NCBI GenBank assembly: GCA_001695595.3
Contig: MBPM02000062.1
Span: forward strand, 124,001-188,000
From: Plasmopara viticola
Taxonomy: Eukaryota > Oomycota > Peronosporomycetes > Peronosporales > Peronosporaceae
DNA length: 64,000 nt
Direction of reading: 5' to 3'
Shown: in pieces, positions 22,791 to 34,300 of the stretch
How positions within the stretch are numbered: position 1 is the first letter of the stretch
Layout of the letters: every line of letters starts with the position of its first letter
Notes under the pieces: generated by a model
What the model was told of the DNA's origin: nothing
What the model saw: only the letters and a program-made list of their open reading frames with translations
The model's database searches: none
Made by a program: the position numbers and the translations under genes

Positions 22791-25117
22791 AACGCAGGAA
22801 ACTGTGAAGACGCGCTTACTGCGTCTCTAGTATCAAAGGACACTTAAGCCAACACTAGTCGAAAGGTACCTCAATACCCGGACACAATGAAGGTGCAGCC
22901 TACAAAGTATGCTCGCTTCAACTCCACGTGGAATTGAACTTTTCGTTGACTCACGTCAGTACGGCCTAGCGTCCTGGTGGGTGAGTCGCACTACGATGTA
23001 GTTTAGGCGAAACCAGTCGATACCTTTCGGTAAGACTTAGCGCACTTAGTTCTTGTCCTCAGCAGGGATGAGCCTACAGTAAACTGTAGGCGCCTAACTG
23101 TCTGTGTGACGCGAACTGCGGGGGCGGGGGTGGAGGCTCGGCACGACCCGGTGAACGGGGGGGGGCGGAGCGGGGCGACTTGACAACTGGTTAGCGGAGG
23201 AGCAAGCTTGGGCTTGTCTCTGTCCACTTGTGGGGTAGCTGGCAGAGCGTACACGACGTGAATACGAGAGCCAAATACCAGCACCGTATATTACACAACC
23301 TAATACACTCTGTATAGCAAAATTCTGTTACAATCTTAAAATGAAATATTGGCAGCAAAAACGGTACTTGAATAATGCAAACCACTCGAAATTGTGAGCT
23401 CTAAGCTCAAAATGCTTGCTCGAAGAAATCCAAACGATGCTAACAACACGACAGACAGACCTCATAAAATTGTTTATAAAAAGTGTTCTCGAAACTCAGA
23501 CCTCTGTCAATCATTAGGAACTGCAGTGCCTATTCAGCACATAGTTTCACGTGAGTCATGAGCAAGCGACACGCGTTTGAACTCGGCATTCACTTACCGC
23601 CCACAACGCGGGTGGGTGTCAGAGATAATCTATATAGGTACCAAAAAAACTCTTATGGTGTGTGTCTGTCTATATTATAGCAGTTCCGAATACTAGCTGC
23701 CGCTTGATCTGGCTCCCTAATGCAATGGACCTAAGTTACGAACTTGTCTTTATCAAGTAAGATTAAATACACAGTTCACCAAGCTTTGGCTCGTTCAGTG
23801 GCGCGGACTTATGGCTACATTGTTTTCAACTGCCTCTCTGCGAATGCGCCTTCGCATTTTCAATTTTGCTTTGACAGAGACGGTTTTATGTAATAAATTT
23901 AGAGCATTACGATATTGTCAAGCACGTTATATAGGCCAGTAAACACACATTTATAGTAAAGTGGGTATGGCCATCTTGCCACGTCAGGGGTGACGAGACA
24001 TGAACAATATTCGGATAACAATGCCTGGATGATCTCAATCACTTTACGTGGGACCAAATCTGAAACGTAGCATAGTGATGAAAGGATCAGGCTAGCACAC
24101 TGGCTCGTCGAACGTACCTATCGTCCACTCCACGTAAATAATTACCGACGACATCTGTTAAATGCCCTTTAGGTGTCTAGTAACCCAAGGTACTAAATAC
24201 TCGTGCCATGGGTTGCATTGAGCTTCATCAGCGTCAACCATGGCGTACACGACAGCGAGATCTTTGTGCGCAATGTAGCAGGGTTTTAGACAGAGTATAT
24301 AAAAAACAAGATACTCATGTTGTGGATCATGGAGCTTGGACGCATTGGCACCTACGTAAACCAGCCCTTGGTTAATCTTCCGACAGTGAATGACCACTCG
24401 TTATGATAGACGCAAGAGCAGTATCCTCGAATTCGGGAGACTTCCTCGTGACCTACAAAAGTTGTGAGATATCACATGGCAATCGTGCAAAGGGCAACCG
24501 TCAGTAAGTCGTCTGGGCGTCAGTAAATGTTCTTGGCCTTCGGCGAAGTGTAGATAGATACTCGTGTTGGAACATTACCGGGTCAAACAGGACCCCTCCT
24601 GTAAGGACGTCGCTTCGCTGCATGATTCAGGTAACGGTTGAAGGTGACCAGATGAATGGTTACAGCGGACATATGGTGACGATCCGTAGCGTACATTAAT
24701 TGGAGCCCTGAACCCTCTTACCAATCTTAAGACCCTCGAATATTTTCAAGAGCTACCACATTATTTAACAGTAAAAGGATGAGCGCCACCAGGCACGAAT
24801 CGGTATCCTGTGTCAAAACCTTTCGAGTCGGTCAGAAAAGTCGAGATCAGTGGCTTTTCTGAATCAAATCTACACTAACGTGCGTCATCGTCTATGCCCC
24901 ATTTCAATGTCGCTTTTCATCAGCCATATCCGAGTCGTCTGCAAGTGATACTAGCGCCAAAGACTTAAGTATACACTGCAACGAGCATGGTGAGCTACAG
25001 CAGGGACAATCGTCAACGCAATGAAGCAAGAGCGTTGAGACGACGAGAAATGAGAGTTAATAGCTGAGACACGAGAATCTGTGGTCTCACATTTGATTTC
25101 TTCAACCTGATCCCGAA
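22791..25117. other. Spacer and possible LINE 5' leader
   Basis: No gene seen. 22,791-23,200 may include the LINE 5' untranslated region; it holds a perfect 9-bp-arm, 2-nt-loop palindrome at 23072-23091 (GCCTACAGT/ACTGTAGGC) and a G-rich tract at about 23110-23180. The rest is AT-rich apart from a possible copia fragment at 24158-24397. Confidence 0.5.
24158..24397 (-). pseudogene. Possible Ty1/copia RNase H-region fragment
   Basis: A 79-codon minus-strand frame contains DLAVVYAMV...NPWHEYLV...TRHLKG. The spacing of DLA, NP..HE and LKG resembles the reverse transcriptase/RNase H junction of copia elements (PDLAxAV...NPxxEHW...LRYLKGT). No neighbouring copia domains were found, so this would be an isolated scrap; chance similarity is possible. 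Confidence 0.3.
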
Positions 25118-25137
25118 CCATTGCGTTCGATCAACCT
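25118..25137 (+). promoter_or_regulatory. Initiator plus CAACC block before ZIP gene
   Basis: ACCATTGCGTTCGATCAACC, followed by a T run, combines an initiator-like CCATT core with the CAACC-type flanking promoter block known in oomycetes, about 110 nt before the ATG at 25245. CCATTGCGTTC is identical to the motif ahead of secreted protein 1. Confidence 0.45.
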
Positions 25138-25244
25138 TTTTTTGGTCTTTTTGGTAGTGCATACCTCGCCATCGGACAAAGCGCGCACGAGTATCTCGCC
25201 GTCGGAACCGACCTATCGTTCCTGGCCACCTCTTCTACGGCGCC

Positions 25245-27072
25245 ATGCTCTCATTCGTCAAGATGCTGACCTCCCCACGCAATGCTTTCGACCTCGTCAC
25301 GATGATGATGCTCGCCTTGTGGTTGCCAGCGTGGGCACAAGAGGTGTGCAGTGGGCAAGGCGAGCTGCATGGCAATCATTGTCACTGTAAAGAGGGGTAC
25401 GTGAACAAGGGAATCGAGTGTATCCCTCGATCCGAAGCCGCAGCTTCGTGTCCCCCCGGGGGTATTGCGTGGGAGCTGTCGATGGCAATGGCACTCAAGA
25501 CTGGCACTTACAACATCTCGCTCGTGAACAATACGGAAACCATGGCCCTGTTCGTGCTGCCACTCAACCTCTCCGTCGCGGATGCGGTTACACGAGACGA
25601 TTTGAAGGCGTCTGTAGCACAGTCGTACCGCTTGTTAGAGGACGTGTTACTCCCGCGTAACCTCGTGCGAGCTTCCCAATATATGGCCCCGACCGACCAA
25701 CTATTGTATGTGGTACAGCGCAATAATATTGACAACCTTGCAACGTTACGCGCCGAGTGCGAAGCGATCTCTGGGAATACGTGGCACCACGATCATTGCG
25801 ACAGTGTCAATGGACAGAGTCGACGTCTAGCTACGGGACGTATGACGGTCAATCTAAATGTCAATACGTCGGGGTACTACGCTTTCCACATGCAACACAA
25901 TGCAATTGAAGAGTTTGATATGCAAGTACTCGACGCGGCGGGACAAGAAATGGTGGTGGCACTCAAGATTGCAGAAGAAGCCGCGACACCAGTGACACAC
26001 AAGAGGGAAAGGGCCGCGCGAGAGGCTTCCACCGATGTATGGATCAAGGCATTGGCTGCCGTCGCTAGTGTGGCTATTCTCGCCGTCGTGGGCATAATTT
26101 TTCTGATTTTTCGAATTCGCATCTTGACAAAAGTGATGGACGCGATGATTGCGGTATCCGCGGGCGCCTTATTCGGGGCCGCATTTCTCCACATTTTACC
26201 CGAATCGATCGAATTTTACAGCGAATATGGCCAAATGGACTTTACGTTAAGTATATTATTTACGGCCGGGTTTGTGATTGCCATGATTGTTGAAATGGCA
26301 CTCGAGTTGTGGGTCAGCCTTGTCCAAGACGGCGAGTCGCATACGCACGGGCACCTCCCAACGTCTTTAGTACCACTCTCGCCCACTCAGGCGATTGGCA
26401 AACAGAGTAATACACCAGAGAATGGTGACTACAACGCCGCGAACCTTGTGCCCCTTGCAAGTCAAGACCACAAGAGTGCCTCTACCTTTAGTCTCAAAGT
26501 CAAATGGCACAAGATTAAACCAATGGCGTACATTATCTTACTCGGTGACTTGTTTCATAATTTTGTGGACGGGGTCCTCATCGCCACCGCATTTCTCGCG
26601 TGCGATGACTCGCTCGGGATTTCCGTGACCGTCTCGTCCATCTTGCACGAGCTGCCGCAAGAATTTGCCGACTTTATCATTCTTGTTGACTCCGGGTTCA
26701 CGCCGTTCCAGGCCGTGCTCTTTAACTTTCTCAGTGCGTTATCTGCTTTCGTCGGAGCTGTCGTGATTCTCGCTGCCGTGCCCGTCACAAACGAGACCAT
26801 GGGACTCTTGCTTGCTGTTGGGTCGGTAAGTCTGTTTGATAGTTTTTTGGGTGGGGGGTCGAGGGTTTTTCGAATTTGAACTTGTACTAATGCACATTTG
26901 CTGGATATGTATACAGGGTACGCCTGTATACATTGCAGGCACTGATCTTTTACCTAGAGTACTTCGTGTCAAGTCGATTGGCCAATTTGTGGCCAATTTG
27001 TTTATGTTTGGAATCGGCGTCGGTGCGTTGGCGCTCACGACATTACACCATGTACATTGCGATGCTGACTAA
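25245..27072 (+). CDS. ZIP-family zinc/iron transporter, one intron
   Basis: Membrane transporter of the ZIP (SLC39) family, moving zinc or related divalent metals into the cytosol. Exon 1 is 25245-26825 (527 codons, phase 0), exon 2 is 26917-27072; the joined product is 578 residues. The protein starts with a signal peptide (residues ~1-31; Met7 is an alternative start) and a small Cys-rich EGF-like region (CSGQGELHG...CHCKEGY). A luminal region of about 200 residues and a transmembrane segment near 266-290 follow. Family motifs: FLHILPE with His316 in the second ZIP helix, a short His-rich loop HTHGH at 366-370, HNFVDG at 438-443 and HELPQE at 468-473, the two metal-site helices typical of the LIV-1 branch. 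Exon 2 supplies the final helices, starting GTPVYIAGTDLLP. Without splicing, translation would run into 17 unrelated residues and stop at 26879. Exact substrate cannot be told from sequence. Confidence 0.92.
26826..26916 (+). other. 91-nt GT-AG intron in ZIP gene
   Basis: The donor is GTAAGT after codon TCG, the acceptor is ATACAG, and a branch-point-like TACTAAT lies about 30 nt before the acceptor. Splicing keeps phase 0 and restores the conserved last ZIP helices. It is the only intron clearly supported in the window. Confidence 0.88.
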
Positions 27073-27796
27073 GAAAGACACTGGGCGATTTCGTCTTATG
27101 TGGCGACGAACAGCCTGGTGTCATAGAGACTTGAAATAGATATAACAAATCTCAATTACGCTTTTGGTCCATGTTGGCTATATTTTATGGAACAGATTGC
27201 AACACTACCTACGTCCTGTATCGATAAAAATCCAAAAATATTCATATGTCTACTAACAAAATTAAAATGCAACCAAACTCTTATTTTGCTACGAGGTTTT
27301 CAGCTTGCTTCGCAATCGCTGTTTGAGACAGCAACATTAGCACTAGATATACCATAAGGACTTGTGCAGAAGTTGAAAGTCATTGGAAATCTTGGAAAAG
27401 GTCTTTGGTGCGATTGATCAAAGTAGAATCTTGTAAAACCCTGACACTAGCATTGTTATTATAAAATTTAGATAATCGTTAGTAGTACCAATAGTACTAC
27501 TAGTAGTATATACCAGCACTCATGTTTTTGCTATCGACGATTTATGAGCAAGCCAGTGGACACGTATAGTACTACAACACTGAGGATATGGGTATAGCCT
27601 TCATCGAAAAATTCACGCAAATTTCCGCACTTTTTTGGCTTCTCTCGTAGCATGTCCAAAGGGGCTCGCTCTGTATCCACTTATCTATGTGATAATGGGA
27701 GACGAGCGTATATGCAGGTGGGTGTGAAGCTTATGATCACAATTGGGAGCTCTATGGCGTTTTGCAATAAATTGCAACTCGGGTCCTCGACACGCG

Positions 27797-28327
27797 GTTG
27801 TGCAAAAGGCGGGCGAGGTGAAAGGCATGGAAGTGCAGACCGCCTTGGCCGTCGCAAAGCATCGAACGCCACTTCCGCTTCGGCTTTGCAAGGAGCATTG
27901 ACTTCAACACGATTGAATGTACGCGCTAGAGATTGCTCTCGAAGTCGACCCTAGCATCAGGCCGAGACTTTTTTAATACGATTCTGATTTTTTGAGTCCC
28001 AAGTTCTACTCAGTCGGCTATGTAATCCGCGAACTTCACATTCGAATAGATCGCCACTCGTCTCGACTCGAGGTGTCCAATGCATCGGAAGGTTGTTTAA
28101 GATACAATCTCGTCCGGCTGCTTGAAACTCGCAGCCTTTAAGATGCTCAGCCCTTAAGCTTTGTGATTATTGTACCCGTACTCGCCTTACCAGCAAAGTT
28201 GAGCGCTAGAACAGCGGTTTGTAAAGGTGCTGAGTGCTTTGATATCGTCTTGCAGTTGATTTTGTACGTCGAGTTAGAACCGAAAAGGTGCAATGAAGCG
28301 ATGTATAATTTTATTCCAAATTACTAA
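27797..28327 (+). pseudogene. Decayed coding frame, family unknown
   Basis: One reading frame of 177 codons stays coding-like across 531 nt (many Leu/Val/Arg codons, segments such as TALAVAKHRTPLPL, GYVIRELHIRID and LYVELEPKRCNEAMY), interrupted by four in-frame stop codons but apparently no frameshift. The first third has elevated GC, as in real genes here. I do not recognise the family. Point-mutation decay of a former gene or of an element fragment is the best reading; chance is less likely but possible. Confidence 0.4.
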
Positions 28328-31300
28328 GCTCACCGTACCTTATCAATTTGTCCCCGAGATATTTAGCTTTTTTCAATAGAAAATTCTCTTTTTGTCTTAA
28401 GCGGATGTAATCGTAACTTAGGTAACCAGTTCTTGCTGAGCATATTCAGCTGACAGTTAGCAAAGTCAGATGATTGTTGCCAAGAGCAGCTTTTATTCGA
28501 TTGGAGAATTTAGAGAAATCACCCCAAAGCACTCGTGCTTTGAAAGCTAATTAGATTCTTGAATATTTTGTAGTTGATTTAATGGGCTCAAAATCAACCT
28601 TTAATCGCTTATCGGCCCGATGCTATATTGCTCTTGTAAACATATTGCGCAAGTGTATATTATAGCTCACGTTTAATGCACTTTGTGATACTATCTGGCT
28701 CAGGATCATCTTGTGTTGACAACAGAAATCGAGTTTCTGATAGCTGAAGAAGCGTTTGCCATAATGCAGCGATATAACGCGGATCACCATCGTATCCAAG
28801 AGACAAGAAAGTTATGCCCAAGGATGCTAAATGTATCAAGTGCCAGATGCGCCAATTAGCGCTGGCGCCACTATAGCATGACCAATACGTTTCGGCAAGC
28901 CAAAGAAAAAGTCAAGACTTATGGATACTTAGCAGTCGCAAGTACTTTTAGAAGCTGTCAAACGGACGAAGTGCGAAATGAAGATTGGGCTTCTTTTCAG
29001 GTCTCACAAACATCCACTCGTCCATGTAGGTGTACCAGTAAGTGGGGAAAACTGAGAAGGAAATTCAGTCTAAATTATCGCTTATTGAAGTACCATATAT
29101 AGATCTTCGTGGTTCATGAAAACGGCTCCGGCTAAACCATCCAATGTTGTAGCTATTCGTCTGTGCACTACCAGTAAATTAGCCGCGATTGCTGCTGTAG
29201 TATTAGCCACCCGAACTAAGAACTTTGCGCGATGTAATTTTATTCTTAAAGTCTTAAGTTGCCATTTATTTTACATCTCAGACAAATTTGTGCGTCAATA
29301 GAGCTCTCAATCTTGCTGACAAGAGCCGTATCTGTGCGAGAGGGTGTCGGTAATTGTACTAAGCTCGTCAGATTTGCATTCGGCAAAGAGGTTGTATTTC
29401 GTGAGAAAAGGCTCCATCCAACCAATCGCCGGGGAATGAGGAGCGTGTTTGTTGCTCTCCACAAAAGTACATGGTCCGAATAAATGACGAAGAGCTTAAA
29501 TTCCGAAAAATGCACTTCATATTTTGCCGGTGCGTACTTTGTGGCAAGCAATAGTTTGTAACGATCGGGCTAGCTCCATTTGATTCCTAGGCTGGAGCAA
29601 AATGACTCGTGACCCAGCAAAAGAGCTCTTCCACTGGATTATCTGGGATTGGTGGGACCTGACTCCTAGAGCATAGACTTGAATTGTTGTTTTAAATTCC
29701 GTGACATATATCAGCTGCTTATTACACGGAAAGGTACGAATGCAGCCTCAGGCTAATAGAAGACAGAGCTTTTTCCAAGCTGCGCGAGATAAAGGCACAC
29801 AGCTCTTTCAGATAAGGAGCTGTGCAGAAAGACACGAATTCTTCCATCCGAGAGACTGCTTATGGCAAAGAATTAAAGTGTGCTGTAAAATACGATCTCA
29901 GGACGGATTTATCAAAAACGGTGATTTCGTCTTTTGGTCCTACATTATCACGGACAAGCGGCCACTCGTTTGCGCTAATTCAAATCGATGAAGACTAAGC
30001 CAGTGGCTCTCAAGGCCATCACCTTCTTTGAATGTAGAAGAACGGAAAGTTTTTCTTTTGGATCAAAAAAGAAGCATGATGTTGCGTATTACTGATCACA
30101 GAATGACACCCTACTTCAGTCAATTGCGTGTCTACAGCTGAATGATTTCGTACTGATGTAATGGCTCTACTTGCGCATTAACGTTTTTGAAGCTTTGCAA
30201 AGCGTACAGTGAGAACACCGTATTGTACACTAGTACTCAACACCCAAAAGGCCTTAAATTATTGTCGAACGCTTAATTACCACCGCTACGGCTTTCACAA
30301 AATCTTTGGTTATTCAAGCCAACTAACGAGCGCTGTAGCTCGCGTATCAAATTTCTGTGGCGACTTATACAAATTCACATGCCGCTCGCTTAATCTCGTC
30401 AACGACAGGGCTTCAATGCCATAGTCATCCACATGGAATTACGCTTTGCCTCTGAATTTACGCGAGTTATTTCCGTTTCTTGTGCGTTTGTGCCTCAACA
30501 AGGTGATTAATTATAGCTTTAGACTTACCAGCCACAAAAAATCACCGAAATACGGGTACATATGTCGTGTGGTGGGCAATAAAAACACTGAGCGCTTGAG
30601 ATGGAACACATGGGGCAAGTCACGTTAGCGCAACGTATGAAGGGTGTAATCACACCATCTAAGGGTACTCGGCACGGTGGTATGAGCCGCATGCTCGCGA
30701 GCTTAGCTCGGACTTTGTCGAGCGGAGCACTCACCCTTTCCCCTCTGTATTCAGCTTTAGTAAGCCGTGAGACTCGGGTTTTGCTTGCCTTCAAGAAAAA
30801 TAATTAAAGTGCGCTACTTTACGCGCAAGTTTAATGCGCGCAGCATGAGTGGGCTTTACGAACAATCCAATCAATATATTACAGCATAGCATGCTTACGT
30901 CTTGTATTTGGACACTGTGAGCTTAGCTTTTTTCTTAATCTTATGTTGGATTCAAATTTCGACAAAGCAATAGATACGATCAACAACGAAGCTTAATAAC
31001 TCGAAAATGTATCAAAATTAGCCGTGAGACTATTTTCGTGAAGGCTTCCGAGAAGCGACAAAAGTCAAAATTGTAATGCTCGGTAGGCGTCAAATCTCTG
31101 AAGAAAAACTTTGACTTCCGTGGACTCAAAGGATCTTAAGCATAGATGGAGGAGAGTGTAACGGGATTACACGAACCCTCAGTGTACTGGTGGTAAACCG
31201 TACTTTGCAATCTAAGTCTTGATAAGACAATATCTAGTAATAAGGGCTAACGAAACGCATTACATGTTCTAATCACCACTGCCTAAAAGTATCAGTAGTA

Positions 31301-34300
31301 GCTTCTGTGTTAAGTAGTAGACATCACAAAAGGAGTTTTATCGATAAAACAAGTGCACTTCATATCGATATGGCAATATCAGAAAATCATTTGGTGGGTA
31401 TTCGAATGCGAACCTTTATATCTAGAATGATTACGATCTGCAACTCGTACTTATTAAAGGTAAAGAGCAAATGGCAGAGATTTAGGCTGACATTTTGTGT
31501 AAACCTCGGGTGGTCAATATGGACCTCTTCAGCCCCTTGGTCTTTTTTAGACTAATTATGGACTCGTAAGGTCGTAATTGTGAAAGCGCTTAACGCTACA
31601 ATAGCGCTTGAACCAGTGGTAATAGTAATGGGAGGTACCTAACTCAAATTTTAAAAGCCGTCATTTAGCTGATTTTGTGCATTGTCAAGCTAATCCTAAA
31701 CATGTCGTTAAAAAATGTGTCCTTTTTTAAATAAGTGATTGTCTCGATGCTCTACTTTCTTATACCTATTTGACATTCTCTGCATGATTTGCAGTGAAAG
31801 TCGGCGACGGACGCGGGATAAACCGTGACATTTTTTGGTACTGTAGCAAAGAAACGTGCTCACAACGCTCTCGTGGCAGTGGTCAATGCCTGATTGCCTG
31901 ATGCAAAAACTTGACAAAATTGGTATCATCAAAGTATTCCAGTGTGTCGTGCACTAAGGGTACTAATTCCTTTCAAGCGCTTTTTTTGCGGAAAATTGGC
32001 TTCTTACCACAAAAGTTTCCATTTTGATTTTTCAATGCATCTAATTGGAAAAATCTGAGTGTTACCTTTTACTCTTTGGCTCTAAAATGGAGTCGCTTGG
32101 TCATAACGACTATTCGGCCGATACATATACCATTGATCAAGCTATCGACCAAGGTACATACACCATTAATTAAGCTATCGACCAAGGTTTGCATTTCAAT
32201 GGTGTCTCGGTGCATAAATAGGGCTTGTGCTCAAGGCTGCACCTAAATATTAAGGCTGCACATGCGTTATGGGCGACGATCGAGAATGACTTCGCCAGCC
32301 AAAACTTTTCAGGATAGAATATTTCGAAATCGCCTTCCACTTCACCCGGTAGAAATCACACGCTTATACCTCTCCCTCGCCTAGTATTCCGCGGGTGCCT
32401 CCACCTTTGCATGATGGAAACGATAAGGGGTGTCACAAACCTTACGCCAAATTATCACCTATTTGCTTGCTACACTTACGAAGAAACCAAAGACAACGAT
32501 AATGTTGCACAAGCGGCTTCAACGTCCAAGTGTGAGTAATTCTCAAAGGTGTTGGGATATGTCGTCGGTCTTAGCGGTCGTGCGATAAGCTATACCCTCC
32601 AAAACCAACAATGCCCTTTTTAGGGGTCACGACTTAAATTTCTCTCGCTAGAAGAGACACTAATATCGGGACCAAAAAGAGGGGGTGCAGCACAAAAGAA
32701 GGATATTGCTCGTTAAGTTTATTGACTTGAATCACCAGCGCAGTTGGCCAAAGGCTTTGCAACTCGCCCGCTACCTTGTACCGATACAAATCGACTTGTA
32801 GAGAGGGGTCCACTAACGTTTCAGGCAATAAATCTGAACCGAATGTGTCGTATCCGCTCTGGAGCGAAGCAAATCGTCTGCACATTTATAAGTATGCAAT
32901 TGCGATCGCTGTCGAGGAGTCAATTACACAACTTTAGCATATATGTCGGCAACGAAAATTTTGTATCAAGGGCTCTGGAGTTGCATAGATATGCCCGAGA
33001 AACCGCTGACATGAGCCAACCTGATGTCTGACCTGCGGGAAAGCGTGCCGACAAGCTCAACAAGTTAGTCTGTCTTCTATTTGTTGCGAAAGTTATTTTT
33101 GCAAAAAATGCCAACAGTATCATTGTCTTTGGAAGCGGTAAAGCATATATATATTGCTGTTCGTAAAAAGGATTGTCTAAATTAGTCTCCAAAAAGGCTC
33201 TATTTGGCAGGCATGTTTTAAAATCAAGTGTGTGTCACAAACGTTGGTGGAAATACTGTATTGTGCGACCTTCGTCATATGATGCTTTGACTTCGATGTG
33301 AAGGTAGTACTAAGTTTTAAAGAGCTAATAGAATAAACGTCACACTACATTAGCATATATCACTATGCTGACTATCATCGACAAGCCTAAACAGATTTCG
33401 TTTTACATCGGAGAAAAAGTTACGATGTTCATAGGTTCTTCAACTAGTACTAACTAGCGAGTTCAGCCAAAAAAGCAATTCACGACTTCTTTTTTTCATG
33501 AGCATAAAAGAATAGTCAGATGTCTGACCTCACGTTCTCTCTAAGCAAGTAAAAGGGTACCCTGTAACACCAAATAGCAATCGTATCCAGTCTACACCCG
33601 AATGATCCTCTGTGAAGATGAAGGATTATCGACATCTGACTTTGGGTGTGTAAGACAGATCGAATAAGTTGACAGTTCTTTGGCTTCAGGGGGATGAATC
33701 CTTTGGCTGCACAAGGACTGAGGGCGGTTGTGAGTATCTGGAAATATTTATATCTGTAAAAAGCTCTGTTGGAGCTTCTTTTACCATAATTGATGACGGA
33801 TCTGTTCGTGTTAATGTGACCAGCGCGTAATGCAGATGACTTACCCAAACCGAAAACTCTCACGGCGAGCATGAGAATTTAGAGAGATTGAGAAAGACAA
33901 TTTTTTTTACTGAGGTGAGAGGTCGAGTGGCCAAGTTTCTAGCCCTTTCGCGAATAAGCGCCATGAAGTGGCTTTGTTGATTTAATTCTCGGTGGGTTAG
34001 CACTCAAATGGACCAGAACGAAGACGTCACGCTTTCACTCGACTTGTTCGATAGTGGTTGTAAAATTGGCACTAAAATTACGAGCTTAATTTTCATAAAT
34101 ATGTATAGGGCTAGAAGCTAAAAAAACAAGTCCCATTAAAGGGTTCGCTCATGTCAGCTGAAAACAGAGTGATCTCTGAGCTTCAGGCTAGCAAAAACAG
34201 ATACGTTGATGCTTCAACTTTACCACTCAAGGTTGGATACCAAGCGTGCAAAGGTACGAAGAGCTAAATTTTACTGCCAACATGCCGTTTAAAATGCCTA

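Noticed and set aside
26826..26879. ZIP protein ending at 26879 without splicing
   Set aside because: The last 17 residues are unrelated to ZIP proteins, whereas splicing at clean GT-AG sites restores the conserved final helices in phase.
33916..33990. tRNA-like GGTCGAGTGGCCAAG stretch
   Set aside because: No matching B box or acceptor-stem pairing in the following 80 nt.
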